Below are positions 21,905 to 32,432 of a stretch of 64,000 bases of DNA, piece by piece (the stretch's first letter is position 1; the number at the start of each line of letters is the position of its first letter). The stretch is taken from NCBI GenBank assembly GCA_040954595.2, contig CM082598.2, positions 9,858,001-9,922,000 on the forward strand, in the 5' to 3' direction. The DNA is from Balanoglossus misakiensis. Taxonomy: Eukaryota > Hemichordata. The notes under the pieces were generated by a model. It did not search any database, had not been told where the DNA came from, and was given only the letters and a program-made list of their open reading frames with translations. The position numbers and the translations under genes were made by a program.

Positions 21905-22779
21905 AGACCCGCCAATGAGTATTTACGCACCCATGTTCTGCAGTGAAAACGTTTGAGAAACACGAAATAACACACCTTGCTGACAGTTTTTAGCGAAAAT
22001 TAAAAAATATTTAATAAATTCACATGAAATTATAATAACAGTCGTACAGCGATTAAATTTGAGTCAGCGAAACATTCCATTCTCTATGGGAACAACAATG
22101 AAAAGAATGTCATGAATATTCATGAAGTTAAATCGATCGAACCAACTGTAAATAATGGGTATGTCCACCCTTCTCCTGATGACCTCTTGCAGGTGCTTCG
22201 GCATACATGTAAAGGGGCAAAGGTGATATATGTCCTCCAAAACATTGTTGAGTTATTTTGCTTTTGAGTTCATTAAAATGCAGCTTTGAGCTCTGTATTT
22301 TTTTTTTTATAAAATTTTCTAATGTGCGAGGGGAACTCCCACTCCCACCACTTCGCTTGATTCACTATTTCTGCCAACTATCGTAATGACTTGTACTTTT
22401 AGTTTATTCATATCTTATTGATATTATTTAAATGTAAGCATATATGCAAATTGTCACTGTTATTCATTCGCTAAATTTTTGAAAGTTGGCACTCATTTTT
22501 CAATATTCAATGGGGGGGGGGGGGGTCACCCACTTTTTGATATCCACAAAATAGAATCCCCCACCCCCACCCCCACTCTGAAGAAACAGACAAGTCCCTT
22601 ATGGACAACTAAAACACTGTACAGTGTGGGCAAGTAGATTTATCATACGGGCAAGCAATACTTAAGCGCCCTGAAAAGTTTTTGACTCCGTGAAAATTAA
22701 TTGTTACGTTTAACACTAACACTTGCCTCTTTTGATACTGCAAAAATTATTTGTCGTAAAAAATAACGGTTTACAGTAA
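21905..22779. other. Non-coding interval
   Basis: Contains a G13 run (22512-22524) and C-rich CCCACCCCCACCCCC (22560-22574). No supported gene. Confidence 0.4.
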
Positions 22780-22783
22780 TTAA

Positions 22784-23134
22784 AGGGGCATTACATGTAG
22801 CTGTAACTTTTGGCTTTTATTCCAGTATTTTTGTTCTCTGTATCAAATGCAATTCCTGTTCTACTCTAAACAGCATGCTAATATACCCAGTACGCCACAT
22901 CTCAACGTCACCGGTATGTGTGTAACAACTACTGTTATTGTTGACAAGTGAATTCTAGTCTGGACTTGAATTTAAATTTTGCACAATAACAATGCTGACT
23001 ATACACAAATGTGTTGTGTTGATAAGCTAAATGCTGGACATTTCACCATGTTTCAGAAAGTGAACTAGAAAATGCAGTAGGTACACAAAACAAAAATCCT
23101 GAAATCATAGCGAAAAGTTACAACTAATGGAGCT
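22784..23134 (+). mobile_element. TTAA-flanked miniature element, copy 2 (complete)
   Basis: TTAA at 22780-22783 and 23135-23138 flanks inverted ends that share GTAACTTTTGGC and its counterpart CGAAAAGTTAC. It is 351 bp long and homologous to 2275-2606. It lies immediately next to another TTAA element, sharing the middle TTAA. Confidence 0.8.
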
Positions 23135-23138
23135 TTAA

Positions 23139-23292
23139 AACCTCTAGAGCTGCCACGTTTTGCATTATTATCATGATTTTATTTTCCAACTTAAATTGGT
23201 CCATCTAAATAATCTTACTGATAGGTATACAACACCCTGTTGAGGTATTTTAATGTGGAAAAAATATGTGTAATTTGGCAGCTATTGGGGCT
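23139..23292. mobile_element. TTAA-flanked miniature element (CTCTAGAGCTGCCA), copy 2
   Basis: Bounded by TTAA at 23135-23138 and 23293-23296, with ends AACCTCTAGAGCTGCCA and TGGCAGCTATTGGGGC. It shares GATTTTATTTTCCAACTTAA with copy 1 at 1483-1786. The right end is only 38 bp from RMC1 exon 2. Confidence 0.75.
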
Positions 23293-23330
23293 TTAACAAC
23301 AAACATTACAATTTGCATTGCTTTCCACAG

Positions 23331-23407
23331 GTATTTGCTGTAAGATCCAGGGGTGCAACAGGAGTGGTTGTCAAAGGTCCAGATGGGAAGACACCCATAA
23401 GTTTTAG
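23331..23407 (+). CDS. RMC1: RMC1 coding exon 2
   Basis: The acceptor CTTTCCACAG ends at 23330, the donor GTGAGT starts at 23408. It encodes VFAVRSRGATGVVVKGPDGK then TPISF and two bases of the next Arg codon. VFAVRS-GATGVVVKGP is the most recognisable N-terminal motif of the RMC1 propeller. Entry is phase 0 and exit is phase 2, completed by the first base of exon 3. Confidence 0.93.
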
Positions 23408-23879
23408 GTGAGTACTTTTTAGCTCCACTGTCAACAACATGCAGCTTGTCACCTGTCAGGTCGATTGTACATTGTCATCCCTCGTACACCTGTCCATCCA
23501 TCCATCCATATCTTGTCCATCTATCAACAATTTACTTCTCAAAAAGTTCTGGTCATACATCTGTAAAATTAGGCATGCAGGTCCCTTGGGATGATCAGAT
23601 TTATTAGCTCAAATCAAAAAGTCATTTTATAAGTCGCTGCAGTATTATAAGACGCACCCCTTCTTTGAAAGACTTGTGTGGGAGGAGATTTTCAGAAAAT
23701 GGAAACAACATAACATCGGTATTATAAGTCGCACCCCCATTTCGGCACACACTGTCACTCATAAAAGGCGCGTCTTATAAAATGACTTTAACGGTACATG
23801 TATGCAAATAGAAGCTGTTTATATAGGCTGGAAAATGTCCATCTGTCTATCTGTAGAAGCTGTTTATGTCTGTATATGC

Positions 23880-24513
23880 AGGGGTGCGTTCGACGTACGA
23901 AGCGTTCGGTAACGTTCGGAAACGTTTTCATGTCGAACGATCTTTTGTCATCGTTTTTCGCGAACGTTTTGTAACAATGGAAGGCGTAAGACGGAGGTGA
24001 CTCGCGGCGAACAACTCATTAATTCAAAATGGCGGACATGTAAGCCAAAGTACGACTCACAGGGCATATTTTCGAAGAAGTTGCAGAATATTTGTCGATT
24101 TAGGTAGTGATAGTTTTACCAAGCGAAAGCTTGTATTTTTCCCCATCAATACACCAATTCACATGAATTGTGCCGCTACTGTCTTGTGTAAAATGGTTTA
24201 AAAGTGGTATGCACTTCCAGAATCATGTCCTTGTATGCGCACCGGGACGTTCTTGCTGACGGCCGCTGCTGATACTATATCAAGGGAGGATGTTCGGTTT
24301 AAGTTAGCAGCGGCTTGTTGGTTTGTATCCACATCGTCAATGCCGACGCTATCGTCCATAAATTGTTGCACAAGTAGCATGCAGGCTTGTCGCTTTATAT
24401 ATGCCGCCATTTTGCCTTTCACGCCCCCAATTGACAAGCCTATCGTTCGACGAAGTACAAAAGCGCCCCGTGCAAGCATTCACAAAACGCTTTGTGCGTC
24501 GAACGCACCCCAG
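23880..24513 (-). mobile_element. TIR element GGGGTGCGTTCGACG, copy 2
   Basis: The ends GGGGTGCGTTCGACGTACGA and TGCGTCGAACGCACCCC are inverted repeats of about 30 bp. It is homologous to 8752-9257. On the minus strand an ATG near 24413 opens a frame (MAAYIKRQACMLLVQQFMDD) running to about 24198, not recognised but likely the start of a lost transposon gene. No transposase domain is visible. Confidence 0.75.
24198..24413 (-). CDS. Unrecognised ORF at the start of the GGGGTGCGTTCGACG element
   Basis: Read from the ATG at 24411-24413, the 71-codon frame begins MAAYIKRQACMLLVQQFM and continues with an acidic DDSVGIDDVD stretch and an Ala-rich segment SAAAVSKNVPVRI. It lies near one end of a TIR element, where a transposon's first exon would be expected. 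No homologue is recognised, and it may be a first exon whose continuation has been deleted. The frame is absent from copy 1, which is internally deleted there. Confidence 0.25.
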   Translation of the reverse strand, partial: KMAAYIKRQACMLLVQQFMDDSVGIDDVDTNQQAAANLNRTSSLDIVSAAAVSKNVPVRIQGHDSGSAYHF

Positions 24514-24542
24514 GGTTCTGCCCAGCCAAAGCAAAGTGGTGG

Positions 24543-24582
24543 TCACGCTCATGAATATTAATGAGATTATTAATATTCATTA
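24543..24582. repeat. AT-rich palindrome
   Basis: CATGAATATTAATGAGATTA is followed by its near complement TTAATATTCATTAGC. Short imperfect hairpin between two mobile elements. Confidence 0.7.
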
Positions 24583-24609
24583 GCTCGATGTACATTGTAA
24601 AGTGTTATC

Positions 24610-24910
24610 GACCTTACCTAATTACGTGACCTTTGACAGTATGCATCCTTCCTTTGCTTTGTAAACCCGGAAGACAGGCAATTTTTCACCGGACATTTTC
24701 ATGACGGCGACATCAACAATGATGACGAATTTTTGGGGTTTCGAAGAATACAATTTTATACCGATTGAGGCCATTACTAATCCCGACCGTGACAACAACT
24801 TCGGAGCCGATCTCAAGCATGGGTGGTCGCGTGCGATCGCGGGACCCAGCCGGCTACGTCGAGCTGTGACCTAATGTACCGCGCACGGTCAGTCGAACGG
24901 GCGCGACCTT
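24610..24910 (+). mobile_element. Dispersed element fragment with conserved ATG frame, copy 1
   Basis: This region is the inverted counterpart of 36838-37141. Both share GTCAAAGGTCACGTAATTAG or its complement, a CCGG(A/C)AGAC block and a coding-like stretch. An ATG at about 24702 opens MTATSTMMTNFWGFEEYNFI, continuing PIEAITNPDRDNNFGADL. The other copy preserves the same frame with substitutions. A transposon exon is likely, but the family is unknown. Confidence 0.55.
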
Positions 24911-25479
24911 GTTTTCGATAGTTTAGCGGGTGTCTTTGTTGACTTTCTCCTCCCATTTCCGCCGAAAAAGAAAATTTCTCACGCCAAAAACCGCGTATCA
25001 CAGAAAACAATAGCAATGGTCGCGACCTTTTTGTTCTGGTCGCCTGAGAGTGGCGGGCGACCGGCGCCGACCACCGTGGGCAGAACCCTGTTATAACGAA
25101 AATACTGTAAAGTGTAAAGTGCCGCGTATCGCCCGACGCATAGCGGAGAGCGATGCTTTGTGCCAATGTTATAGTTTCAGCTTATGTAAATTCTTCACCA
25201 AGAGGAGAGACGGACTTGACTAGTGCGTTTGCTCTATTTTCCAACCTCCTATTCACTTTACAATGTCTGTATATTTTCTTGTACTCTTACTATTCAATGT
25301 AAAAAAGGAAATGAAGTGAATAAATTGAATTGAATTGAATTGAATCAAATTGAAATTGAATATCACAACACAGCATTTAGAATGAGCAGAATCAAACCCT
25401 CAGTAGCCCACAAGGCCCTGACACTACCAATTCTGCAGTGGGGGACATATCATTCACAATGACTTGTTATGTATAATAT

Positions 25480-25688
25480 GAGGCATTGTGTGGCCAAGTT
25501 TTTAGGGTACTAGACTCACAGGGTTGTGTGTTTGAGACCCAGACCTACACATGGCCATTGATTTTCTATCTGAGGATGGTGTCTCCTGTCGCGATTGGAT
25601 GTTGTGCCCTTAAGCAAGGCACTTTTAATTTTCATTGCTTCTCCCTTGCCAAGTTGATGGTACCTCTTCCTGTTATTATTGGGTACTT
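25480..25688 (+). mobile_element. tRNA-derived SINE
   Basis: A tRNA-like head has an A-box-like TGGCCAAGTTTTTAGGGTA (25491) and a B-box-like GTGTTTGAGACC (25528-25539). After it comes the block GTGCCCTTAAGCAAGGCACT, a conserved body motif of widespread invertebrate and fish SINEs. The 3' end reads CTTCCTGTTATTATTGGGTA and runs directly into a Helentron-like element. Confidence 0.7.
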
Positions 25689-25690
25689 AG

Positions 25691-27130
25691 GTCCCATTGG
25701 TATGTACCATGGGACCTTATGGGATCGGTTGCGTCTGTACATGTATGTATGGATGTATGTATGTATGTATGTATGTCCGTCCACATCAAAAACTTGAAAA
25801 CCGCTGCGCATATGACCTCAATATTTGGTGTGTAGATGCAGGCAGGGCTGTAGATGGGAGTTTGTTCAAATGAAGTTGTCATTGCCGAAAATATGCAAAT
25901 TAGCGGGGAAAATGTGAAATTGGTCAAAACTCAAAAACTCGTCAACCACTGGTCAGATTGATTTGAAAATTGGTATGCATGTACCTTATGTCAACCTCAT
26001 ACAGTCCTGTATGTTTTGAGCTAATGTTATCGATTTCCTATTTTTTATGCATTTTTTTGTATTTTTCCATGTTATTGGTAAAAAAGTCTTCATTTCTGAG
26101 AGTGATGGGCTTACTTCTTTGAAATTTAGTATGAAGCTTCCTAATGGTTGTCTGATTAACCATAGTTTTGTTCAAATTGTTGCAAAATTTGCATATTTAT
26201 AATTTTGACCATTATTTGCCATTTTTGGTCAATTTTTTTTTCTTTAAAACCGCCTGCCAGATTGCTTTGCAATGTGGTAGGCATAGGGGTAACCTAAGTA
26301 ATATGTTGTAAAAAAATGTGATATTTGCATAAATGTGTTATCGGGGAAACTTTTGCAATTTTTGTCAAAAATTGTTTTCTCTGAAACCACTTGTCATATT
26401 GCATTGAACTTTGGTAGCATGTTCCTTGTAGTGATTGAAGTAATATATTGTACAATTTTGGTGATATTTGCATATTTGTGTTTTTGCCACTTTTGAACAA
26501 ATATTTTCTGTGAAACTGCTTGTTGGATTGCTTTGAAATTTGTTTTTTTTCTCTGATTGCTTTGAAATTTAGGATATAATTTCATAACATGTACATGTAT
26601 ATGCGCAATTTTTATTCAATTCTGATATCAGAAATATTCAATATTAAGCGAGTTTTTTTGTAAGTTTCTTTGTTTTTGGTTAGCAAATCTTTTCCTACAT
26701 GTAAACCAATTGTCCAGTTGTTTTGAAAGTTACTGTTTACATATGTACAAGGAGTTGTTACCCCCAACTTAGACATGTTTACATAACTTTAATAGGCCAG
26801 CTGTTACAGAGACCACTAGTTATTAAATTTTTAATTACCAGTGGCAGGTCAGTGTGTGTCTGTGTGTCTGTTCCAGGGCTGACTGAAAGAAGTTGCTTCT
26901 TATATGTGTACAGACAATTTTTGGTCAATTTTTTTTTCTAGCACCACTTGTAAGACTGCCATGACACATGACAATTTATTGGGCAAGTTCCTTGTTAATT
27001 TTTTTACATTCCATATTTCTATATGGTAAGATCATATCTGCTTACAGTGTCACCTGGAATTTTTATTCTGGTGTGTCTCTGTTTCCGCATAATCCTCAAA
27101 TGGGACCACAGTGTCCTTGACGCTATTTTT
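25691..27130 (+). mobile_element. Helentron-like element (AGGTCCCATTGG family), longest copy
   Basis: It opens AGGTCCCATTGGTATGTACC, has a (GTAT)n microsatellite (25739-25776), the ACATCAAAAACTTGAAAACC block, a core of diverged 131-132-bp repeats (landmark phrase near 26250, 26382, 26513), and a tail with CCAGGGCTGACTGA and ACCACAGTGTCCTTGAC. Related copies: 3893 (front only), 36070-37720, and tails at 56165-56515 and 62582-62742. Non-coding; the Helentron-type label is inferred from architecture. Confidence 0.65.
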
Positions 27131-27188
27131 TTGTCTGTTGGCTGATTGATGAAATTATTTGTGACTCTTCTTTTTATGTTTGTCACAG

Positions 27189-27330
27189 AATGGAAGACAA
27201 GGGTGATGTTATCTCTATCAAGTTTTCATATGATATGAAAGTGCTAGCTGTACAGCGATCTCACAAAACAGTAGAATTTGTTAACTTTCTAGATGGCTGT
27301 GATGCTAAGGAATACTCACAAAGCTGTAAG
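27189..27330 (+). CDS. RMC1: RMC1 coding exon 3
   Basis: The acceptor TTTGTCACAG ends at 27188, the donor GTATGTCC begins at 27331. The first base completes an Arg codon from exon 2, then MEDKGDVISIKFSYDMKVLA and VQRSHKTVEFVNFLDG follow, ending EYSQSCK in phase 0. IKFS-D-K-LAVQR-KTV-F-NF is the conserved second propeller repeat of RMC1 (human LAVQRTSKTVDFCNF). Confidence 0.94.
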
Positions 27331-27860
27331 GTATGTCCAACTAAACATCAGTATTGCATGTGGTAAATATGGAGTACTGTTACTTATATACTACTATTCA
27401 CTGAGCTCTAAACTGACAACATCTGATCACTCATGATTAGACTACATGTAAGTGTATCACTGTATGTAGGAATAAAGACTATGATTATACATCTGGCAAC
27501 GAGAACAATAGAATTTTGCGTGCACTAAAAAAGCCGTACAGAACGGTAAATACAGAACACGTGTTAAATATGCCTACAGTTTCAAGGTGTCCAAACTCAC
27601 CGTGTACATGTATTTATTAATGCGGACAGCGCCAAACACCCCCACTAACGTAAAAAAAAGAAAAAAGAAACATGGCTGCTCACTGAGTACTGTGTTTCAG
27701 CTGAGCAGTTACGATCAATCATACCAGTGTTTTGAAAGCCAAGTAATAGGCACCACAAGATCTAACAGGGATGTAAGATGTATAATAATAAGGTTATTAC
27801 GAAAGTACCGCAAAGTATGCACTCAGACATGAGCGCAGTGCATGGCCCTCTGCTACGGGT
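27331..27860. other. Non-coding start of RMC1 intron 3
   Basis: No gene seen. A lone arm related to the palindrome at 20731 occurs at about 27778-27808. Confidence 0.4.
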
Positions 27861-28068
27861 TGGGTGCAAGCCTTAAAGCCGCCCGGCCGCGAACCACATG
27901 ATGTGGACTAAACCCAACCTGCATGACCCAGTCCATCAGGGCTACAATTATTGCAGCTACGGTTATGCAAAATACTGACTCTCTGTGCAAGTCATCGCAT
28001 ATGTTGCATGGCCCCCGCCACGTACAGCCACACAGAGTTAGTAACATGCCCTCTGGCAAATACATTTG

Positions 28069-28860
28069 CTAGTTTTTCGCAGCAATTTCATCATCACTGT
28101 CAAGGTTATCATCAACCTCGAGAACATTTTCTTCTGGCAAATCATATTCTTGCTCATCCTCAATAATTTCTTCTATTTCACAATTTGTGATTTCATTATC
28201 ATCATTATTGGCTTCTTCTTCAATAATTTCATCAGTTTCTGTCTGCAGTTCCCTGCCCTTGTTGTTATTGTTCACACAGTTCAGGCAATTACAGCCTGGG
28301 CCACACATCATGCCCTTCTTTTTGCATTTACATGTATTATTCCTTCATCCTGTTTTCTTACATTTACACCCTTTTGTATAAAACATCACTCGCTCTTGAA
28401 CCTTCTGCAAATTTTCCACAGAATCCCACAGTATATTTATTTTCCCATTTTCCACGTTGTATCCTGAGTTTTCATAAGGAGGAAGTGTAATGTGATGTCG
28501 GTGAGCTTGTGACCACAGTTCAGAAATAAAATACGTTCTATACCAGTGATATTTTAGTGCAGTGTCATTTGGAATTATCTCTTGCTCAGTCTGCGTTCGT
28601 ACTTGTATTGTGTCTCTTATTTTACTCAGCCACTTTGTGTGTAATTCCACCGGACTGTCTGATTGGTTATTTACTTTTATTGTTTTGTACAGAATCAAAG
28701 GGGCTTGATGATTCTGAAGAAAATTCACTGTAATGTTTTTGGTAATACTAGTACAGTGTACCAATAAATCCGAACATCTCTGGTAAAACATTAGCAAAGT
28801 GATAGCTATGTTAATATGAGACAAAAATATACATGATTTAGTCATACACAAGTCCAAAGA
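28069..28860 (-). pseudogene. CXC-domain (tesmin/TSO1-like) transposon-associated protein, C-terminal part with one nonsense codon
   Basis: On the minus strand the frame runs from about 28857 to 28069 with a single in-frame TGA at 28342-28344. Before it is ALKYHWYRTYFISELWSQA, then LPPYENSGYNVENGKINILW and VMFYTKGCKCKKTG. After it is CKCKKKGMMCGPGCNCLNC and a long acidic tail. Paired CxC clusters with CGPGC-C-C define the CXC domain. The preceding segment resembles large uncharacterised proteins found in many copies in cnidarian and deuterostome genomes, probably mobile-element encoded (inference). The stop interrupts the Cys cluster itself. The N-terminal part is absent. It lies in RMC1 intron 3, antisense to the gene. 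Confidence 0.7.
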
Positions 28861-29553
28861 ATCATGCGTGGATGCACCTCAGTGACATGATCACGATCCG
28901 ATGAGAGAGCAAACAATTAGCAGCGTGTGACCACCATATTGGATTTTGCTGGTGTCGACCACCCAAAACCTACTCAAATTCAATGGCCCGAAACTCCACT
29001 TTGGGAAGCTTGAGCCAAAACGAAACAATATCCGTTCAAAATATAAGATATAAAACTAATACAAAAAGCACACTTGAGACAATATTATGCTTGCAAACGG
29101 AAACGACGCAGCGTTTATTTTACCACATTCGCTAGACGTAGCATACAAATGATATCAGATCAAACAGAAATACGATAAATTTTCCACTTTCAACTCGATC
29201 GGACGATAGGTTACGTCTATCAAACCTGAGGGACGCAGTTTGGTGGCACAATTCTTACCTTTTGGTGTAGAAAAAGACGATTTTCGGAGACTGAAAAAAT
29301 ACACGGTTCTTGAAGTAATGGTGGCACTGTTGCAATTCAAAGTAAAATCTCATTAACATATGCAAATTCACTACCCAGTTTCTCGACTGACTGTGCGTGT
29401 ACGTATTTGCAGCAGTTCCTAACTGTGGCCTGTCGAGTAAGCTATAGGATGGGTAATATGAAGGTAGCATTGAGAGTAAGTGATTGAAGTCAATAACAAA
29501 TCATAGACACAAACTTATGCAATAAAAATTCATAGACACAAACTTATCTTCAT

Positions 29554-29605
29554 CCAGCAATAACAGAAGGGGCCCAGGCGCTTGGGCCCCTTCTGTTATT
29601 GCTGG
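29554..29605. repeat. Perfect hairpin with 23-bp arms
   Basis: The arm CCAGCAATAACAGAAGGGGC(CCA) and its exact complement are separated by six bases. It forms the end of the truncated GGGCCCAAGC-family copy that follows and matches the terminal hairpins at 55800-56010 in kind. Confidence 0.95.
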
Positions 29606-29915
29606 AGTTTTTCTTCTTTCTTCTTGAGTCGTTTTTTCGGCCGTACTTTTCTCTGAAACCCTTGCCTCTGTGCTTATGAAACTTGGCACCGTGGTTGGGC
29701 CCATGAGTACTGGTGCACCTGCCCTTTGAATTTGTAATTAGTCACGTGACTTGGTGGCTATAATCAAGCGAAATTTTCAAATTGACCTAATTTGCACGTT
29801 AATGGGGGCATGTACATTCTTTTCGCGATTTTTGCAGACCATGTGGCCATTATCCCCTGTGCCAAATTTCAAGGTCCTAGGCCACGTCGATTTTGAGAAG
29901 AAGATTTTTGTAATA
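29554..29915 (-). mobile_element. GCTGCAAGCAGC/GGGCCCAAGC family, end fragment
   Basis: In reverse orientation this matches the terminal 330 bp of the copy at 37973-39036: the GGTCCTAGGCCA...GATTTTGAGAAGAAGAT block, TGACCTAATTTGCA, AAACTTGGCAC, and the terminal hairpin. The opposite end is missing. Confidence 0.65.
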
Positions 29916-29929
29916 TTTTTTGGTGGGCT

Positions 29930-30345
29930 GAGGACGAACACTGGGGCATCGGACTTTGACCGTCATTACGTAATGTTGTGGAGCTCTCATTAGCAGGGTA
30001 CTCACTTCTGGCGGGTTGCAGTAGTCCTTGGAAAATCGGCTGAAATACGTAAACAGACCAGTGATTATTTTCCACGGAATGAATTTTGGGACAACACATT
30101 ATCGGAGTTCAGGCTGTGTTAGGGCGTTTTATTGAATTACGCTGAGTTTGTTAGCTGTTGCCGTTCAAATGTGTCTACGCAGACCCAGCTACACTGGTTA
30201 GCATTGCGGCAGCGGACTTTGACCCTCAGTCGCTAATGTTGTGGGAGGTTTCATTAGCATGGTAGTCACATGTAGTGGATAGTAGTTCGGGAAATTGGCC
30301 GAAATACGTAAGCAGACCAGTGATTTTCTTGCACGAAGGGAGTAT
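29930..30345 (+). repeat. Two diverged tandem copies (~260 bp)
   Basis: GGACTTTGACCGTCATTACG...ACGTAAACAGACCAGTGATT (29950-30065) and GGACTTTGACCCTCAGTCGC...ACGTAAGCAGACCAGTGATT (30210-30325) are direct copies with about 80 percent identity by eye. Non-coding. Confidence 0.7.
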
Positions 30346-30639
30346 GGTACCAGCAATAATCAGAGATCAGGCTTCGTTGCCGTTCAAAAGTTCCTACTTC
30401 AGTCGTGACGTTGCAACTGGGCATTCAGTATGGGGGTCGGCCCGCAGATGGCCATGGGGGTTATCAGGTCGCCCGTAATGGCACGCAGCTACATGCAGCT
30501 GTATGGGACCAAAATAATACGGCCGATTCGGGGGTCACCTATGACTCCTGCGTAACTCAATAATTATGTGCATGTGTAATTGTGGGGTCAATGTTTCTTT
30601 CAAAGGCAATGCTCTACGTATATTGTATTTGTCGATGCG

Positions 30640-31440
30640 TGCAGACATAGACCCTGCAATGTCCACGATGCCATGCATGTCGACGTTTATGAACAAACCG
30701 TAAGGCCTATACAAAGTTGTTCTAACTGCCGCTGATAATAATAAACGTACCGTTTTAAATCCTTCCTGCACGTTTTTTGGTACACGTATTTGGGTTTAAT
30801 TTCCATTTATTGACGATCGCATAGTTATCAAATGAAAGCAACTAAAAAGGGCAGTTTTAATACATTTCAAGAGACGAAACATGCATAGAATAACTATGGT
30901 ATTGGCTTCCATTATACTACGGACGTACTACACCTGGAGAGCAGGACGATGCACCTGCGTTCTTTTCAACTCCATAAAAGGTGACAAAGTATTTTTGTAA
31001 GAAACGTGGTTCGAAAAGGTGACAACGAGGGAGAGACAACAAGGGAGGGTATTGTTATCAGCATTGTCTGAAACCTCACCAAGTGTAAGCCTTGACAAAC
31101 GGGACACATCGGAGATCAGAACTGCATGAACTTTCGTCCTCTGTAAAATTCAGTCGCTTGGTCGTAGAAGGGAATCTCTGGTTCAAAATTGTAGCCTACT
31201 ACCCGAGAATATGTTGCCATGCTAACGTCGTCGGTCGCGTGAGTGCAGGCGTGTATAAGCATAAGCTCGCTCCAACGCGTCGGCAGCGGACAACGGTACT
31301 ACAAGTTGCTGACGTCACTCACTTCCGGGTTCGCGCAGTTTTTGGCTGGCTGTAGCTCTGTTATGCGTAAGTGAAAGTGAATGAAACCAACGTTTTTCAT
31401 AGTACTTTTTAATCGCATTTCGCAGAATTGGCTCAAAAAC
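30640..31440 (-). mobile_element. Decayed DNA transposon, copy B (inverse of 250-1330)
   Basis: Shared blocks in opposite orientation include TTATGAACAAACCGTAAGGC, CGATCGCAT, the FEPE-encoding region (31165-31215), and GAATTGGCTC at the edge. Small indels interrupt the acidic frame here, so both copies are dead. Confidence 0.75.
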
Positions 31441-31449
31441 GGATCACAA

Positions 31450-32060
31450 CATTCCACTTTAATGTTTATTGTTTTGAGTTCAGCGTTGGAAAGCGTTGCA
31501 CTTTGTCATGCGGGTGGACAATGTGGAAGTTCAACATCCATTTCATTTCATAGCGTCGGTACTCAGTTCATTATCGGTCACAACTCAACTGTTTAACATG
31601 AACTACCACTTTTATTTTTGAAATTGGTTTGAGTGATCATAGGAACAAAAGTTCATTAATTTGTAATTTTCTTGTTCAATGTTTGAAGGTTTATTAAAAA
31701 AAGACATGAAACTTTAAAAATAAATTGTGTGTGAAGTCTGATTGACTTGTGTGTACGTGTGCAGTGAAGCGATGCATTGCAGAGACAATATGCATACACT
31801 CCCTTTATATTTAGAATTCAATTTGCTACAATGTTTTAGTTCTGTACTGGCCAGCGATAAAGTAAGTTGTCAAACCCAGGAATCAAAATCAGACACTCAA
31901 TTAATTTTCCCTGTAGCTCGTCATAACACTCAACTGGGCGTATTCAGTTGACATTTGGTTTTGTCACTGTGTGTATTCTTCGACAGATTTTATCCGTTGG
32001 ATAAGTTCCTTAGAAATATCTATATGCCAGGTAATTGAACTAACAAAGTACATTAAATAT
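31450..32060. other. Non-coding interval before RMC1 exon 4
   Basis: AT-rich, with no recognisable gene or element ends. Confidence 0.35.
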
Positions 32061-32070
32061 TGATTTACAG

Positions 32071-32157
32071 GGGAAGACAACAAGAATAATAGGATTCAAT
32101 TGGACCAACATTAATGAAATAGTTTTTATAACTGATCACGGCATTGAATTTTACCAG
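32071..32157 (+). CDS. RMC1: RMC1 coding exon 4
   Basis: The acceptor TTGATTTACAG ends at 32070, the donor GTATGTG starts at 32158. It encodes 29 residues, GKTTRIIGFNWTN then INEIVFITDHGIEFYQ, phase 0 at both sides. The EIVFITD-GIEFYQ motif is nearly identical to human RMC1 and marks the third propeller blade. Confidence 0.94.
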
Positions 32158-32432
32158 GTATGTGTTTTTCTCACATAAGTAAAAGAGGCTTGATAGATTG
32201 GGTCGATACTTCTATTGTTGGTTGTTTTTTTTAACCCTACCGTTGCCAAGTGGGTTGAAACTGGTTTGATTTCCAGGGTGCCTAGAATCCTGCACCCAGG
32301 CCTGTTAATAGGCTGCCAAGTGCGTGTTACACTGTAGATCCTATACAAGACCCTCAAGCCAAACCAGTACGATTTAGTAAATTTTACAGGGGGTTCAAAC
32401 TGCCAACTTTAGTGTGTATAAGTACATGACAT

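Larger units (their letters stand above)
12593..23330 (+). other. RMC1: RMC1 intron 1 (10.7 kb)
   Basis: The donor GTAAGT and acceptor TTTCCACAG are clear. The intron is almost wholly repeats: palindromic tandem units, two large fold-back elements, a split LINE, a THAP transposon, a minisatellite and two TTAA miniature elements, each listed separately. Confidence 0.85.

Noticed and set aside
22512-22524. Functional G-quadruplex
   Set aside because: A single homopolymer G run next to C-rich sequence; no four-tract pattern, and assembly homopolymer error is possible.
25488-25540. tRNA gene
   Set aside because: A- and B-box-like motifs are present but no cloverleaf can be drawn, and the downstream body is a SINE.
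28066-28467. Plus-strand membrane-protein-like frame
   Set aside because: It is the antisense shadow of the acidic and Cys-rich CXC relic on the minus strand.
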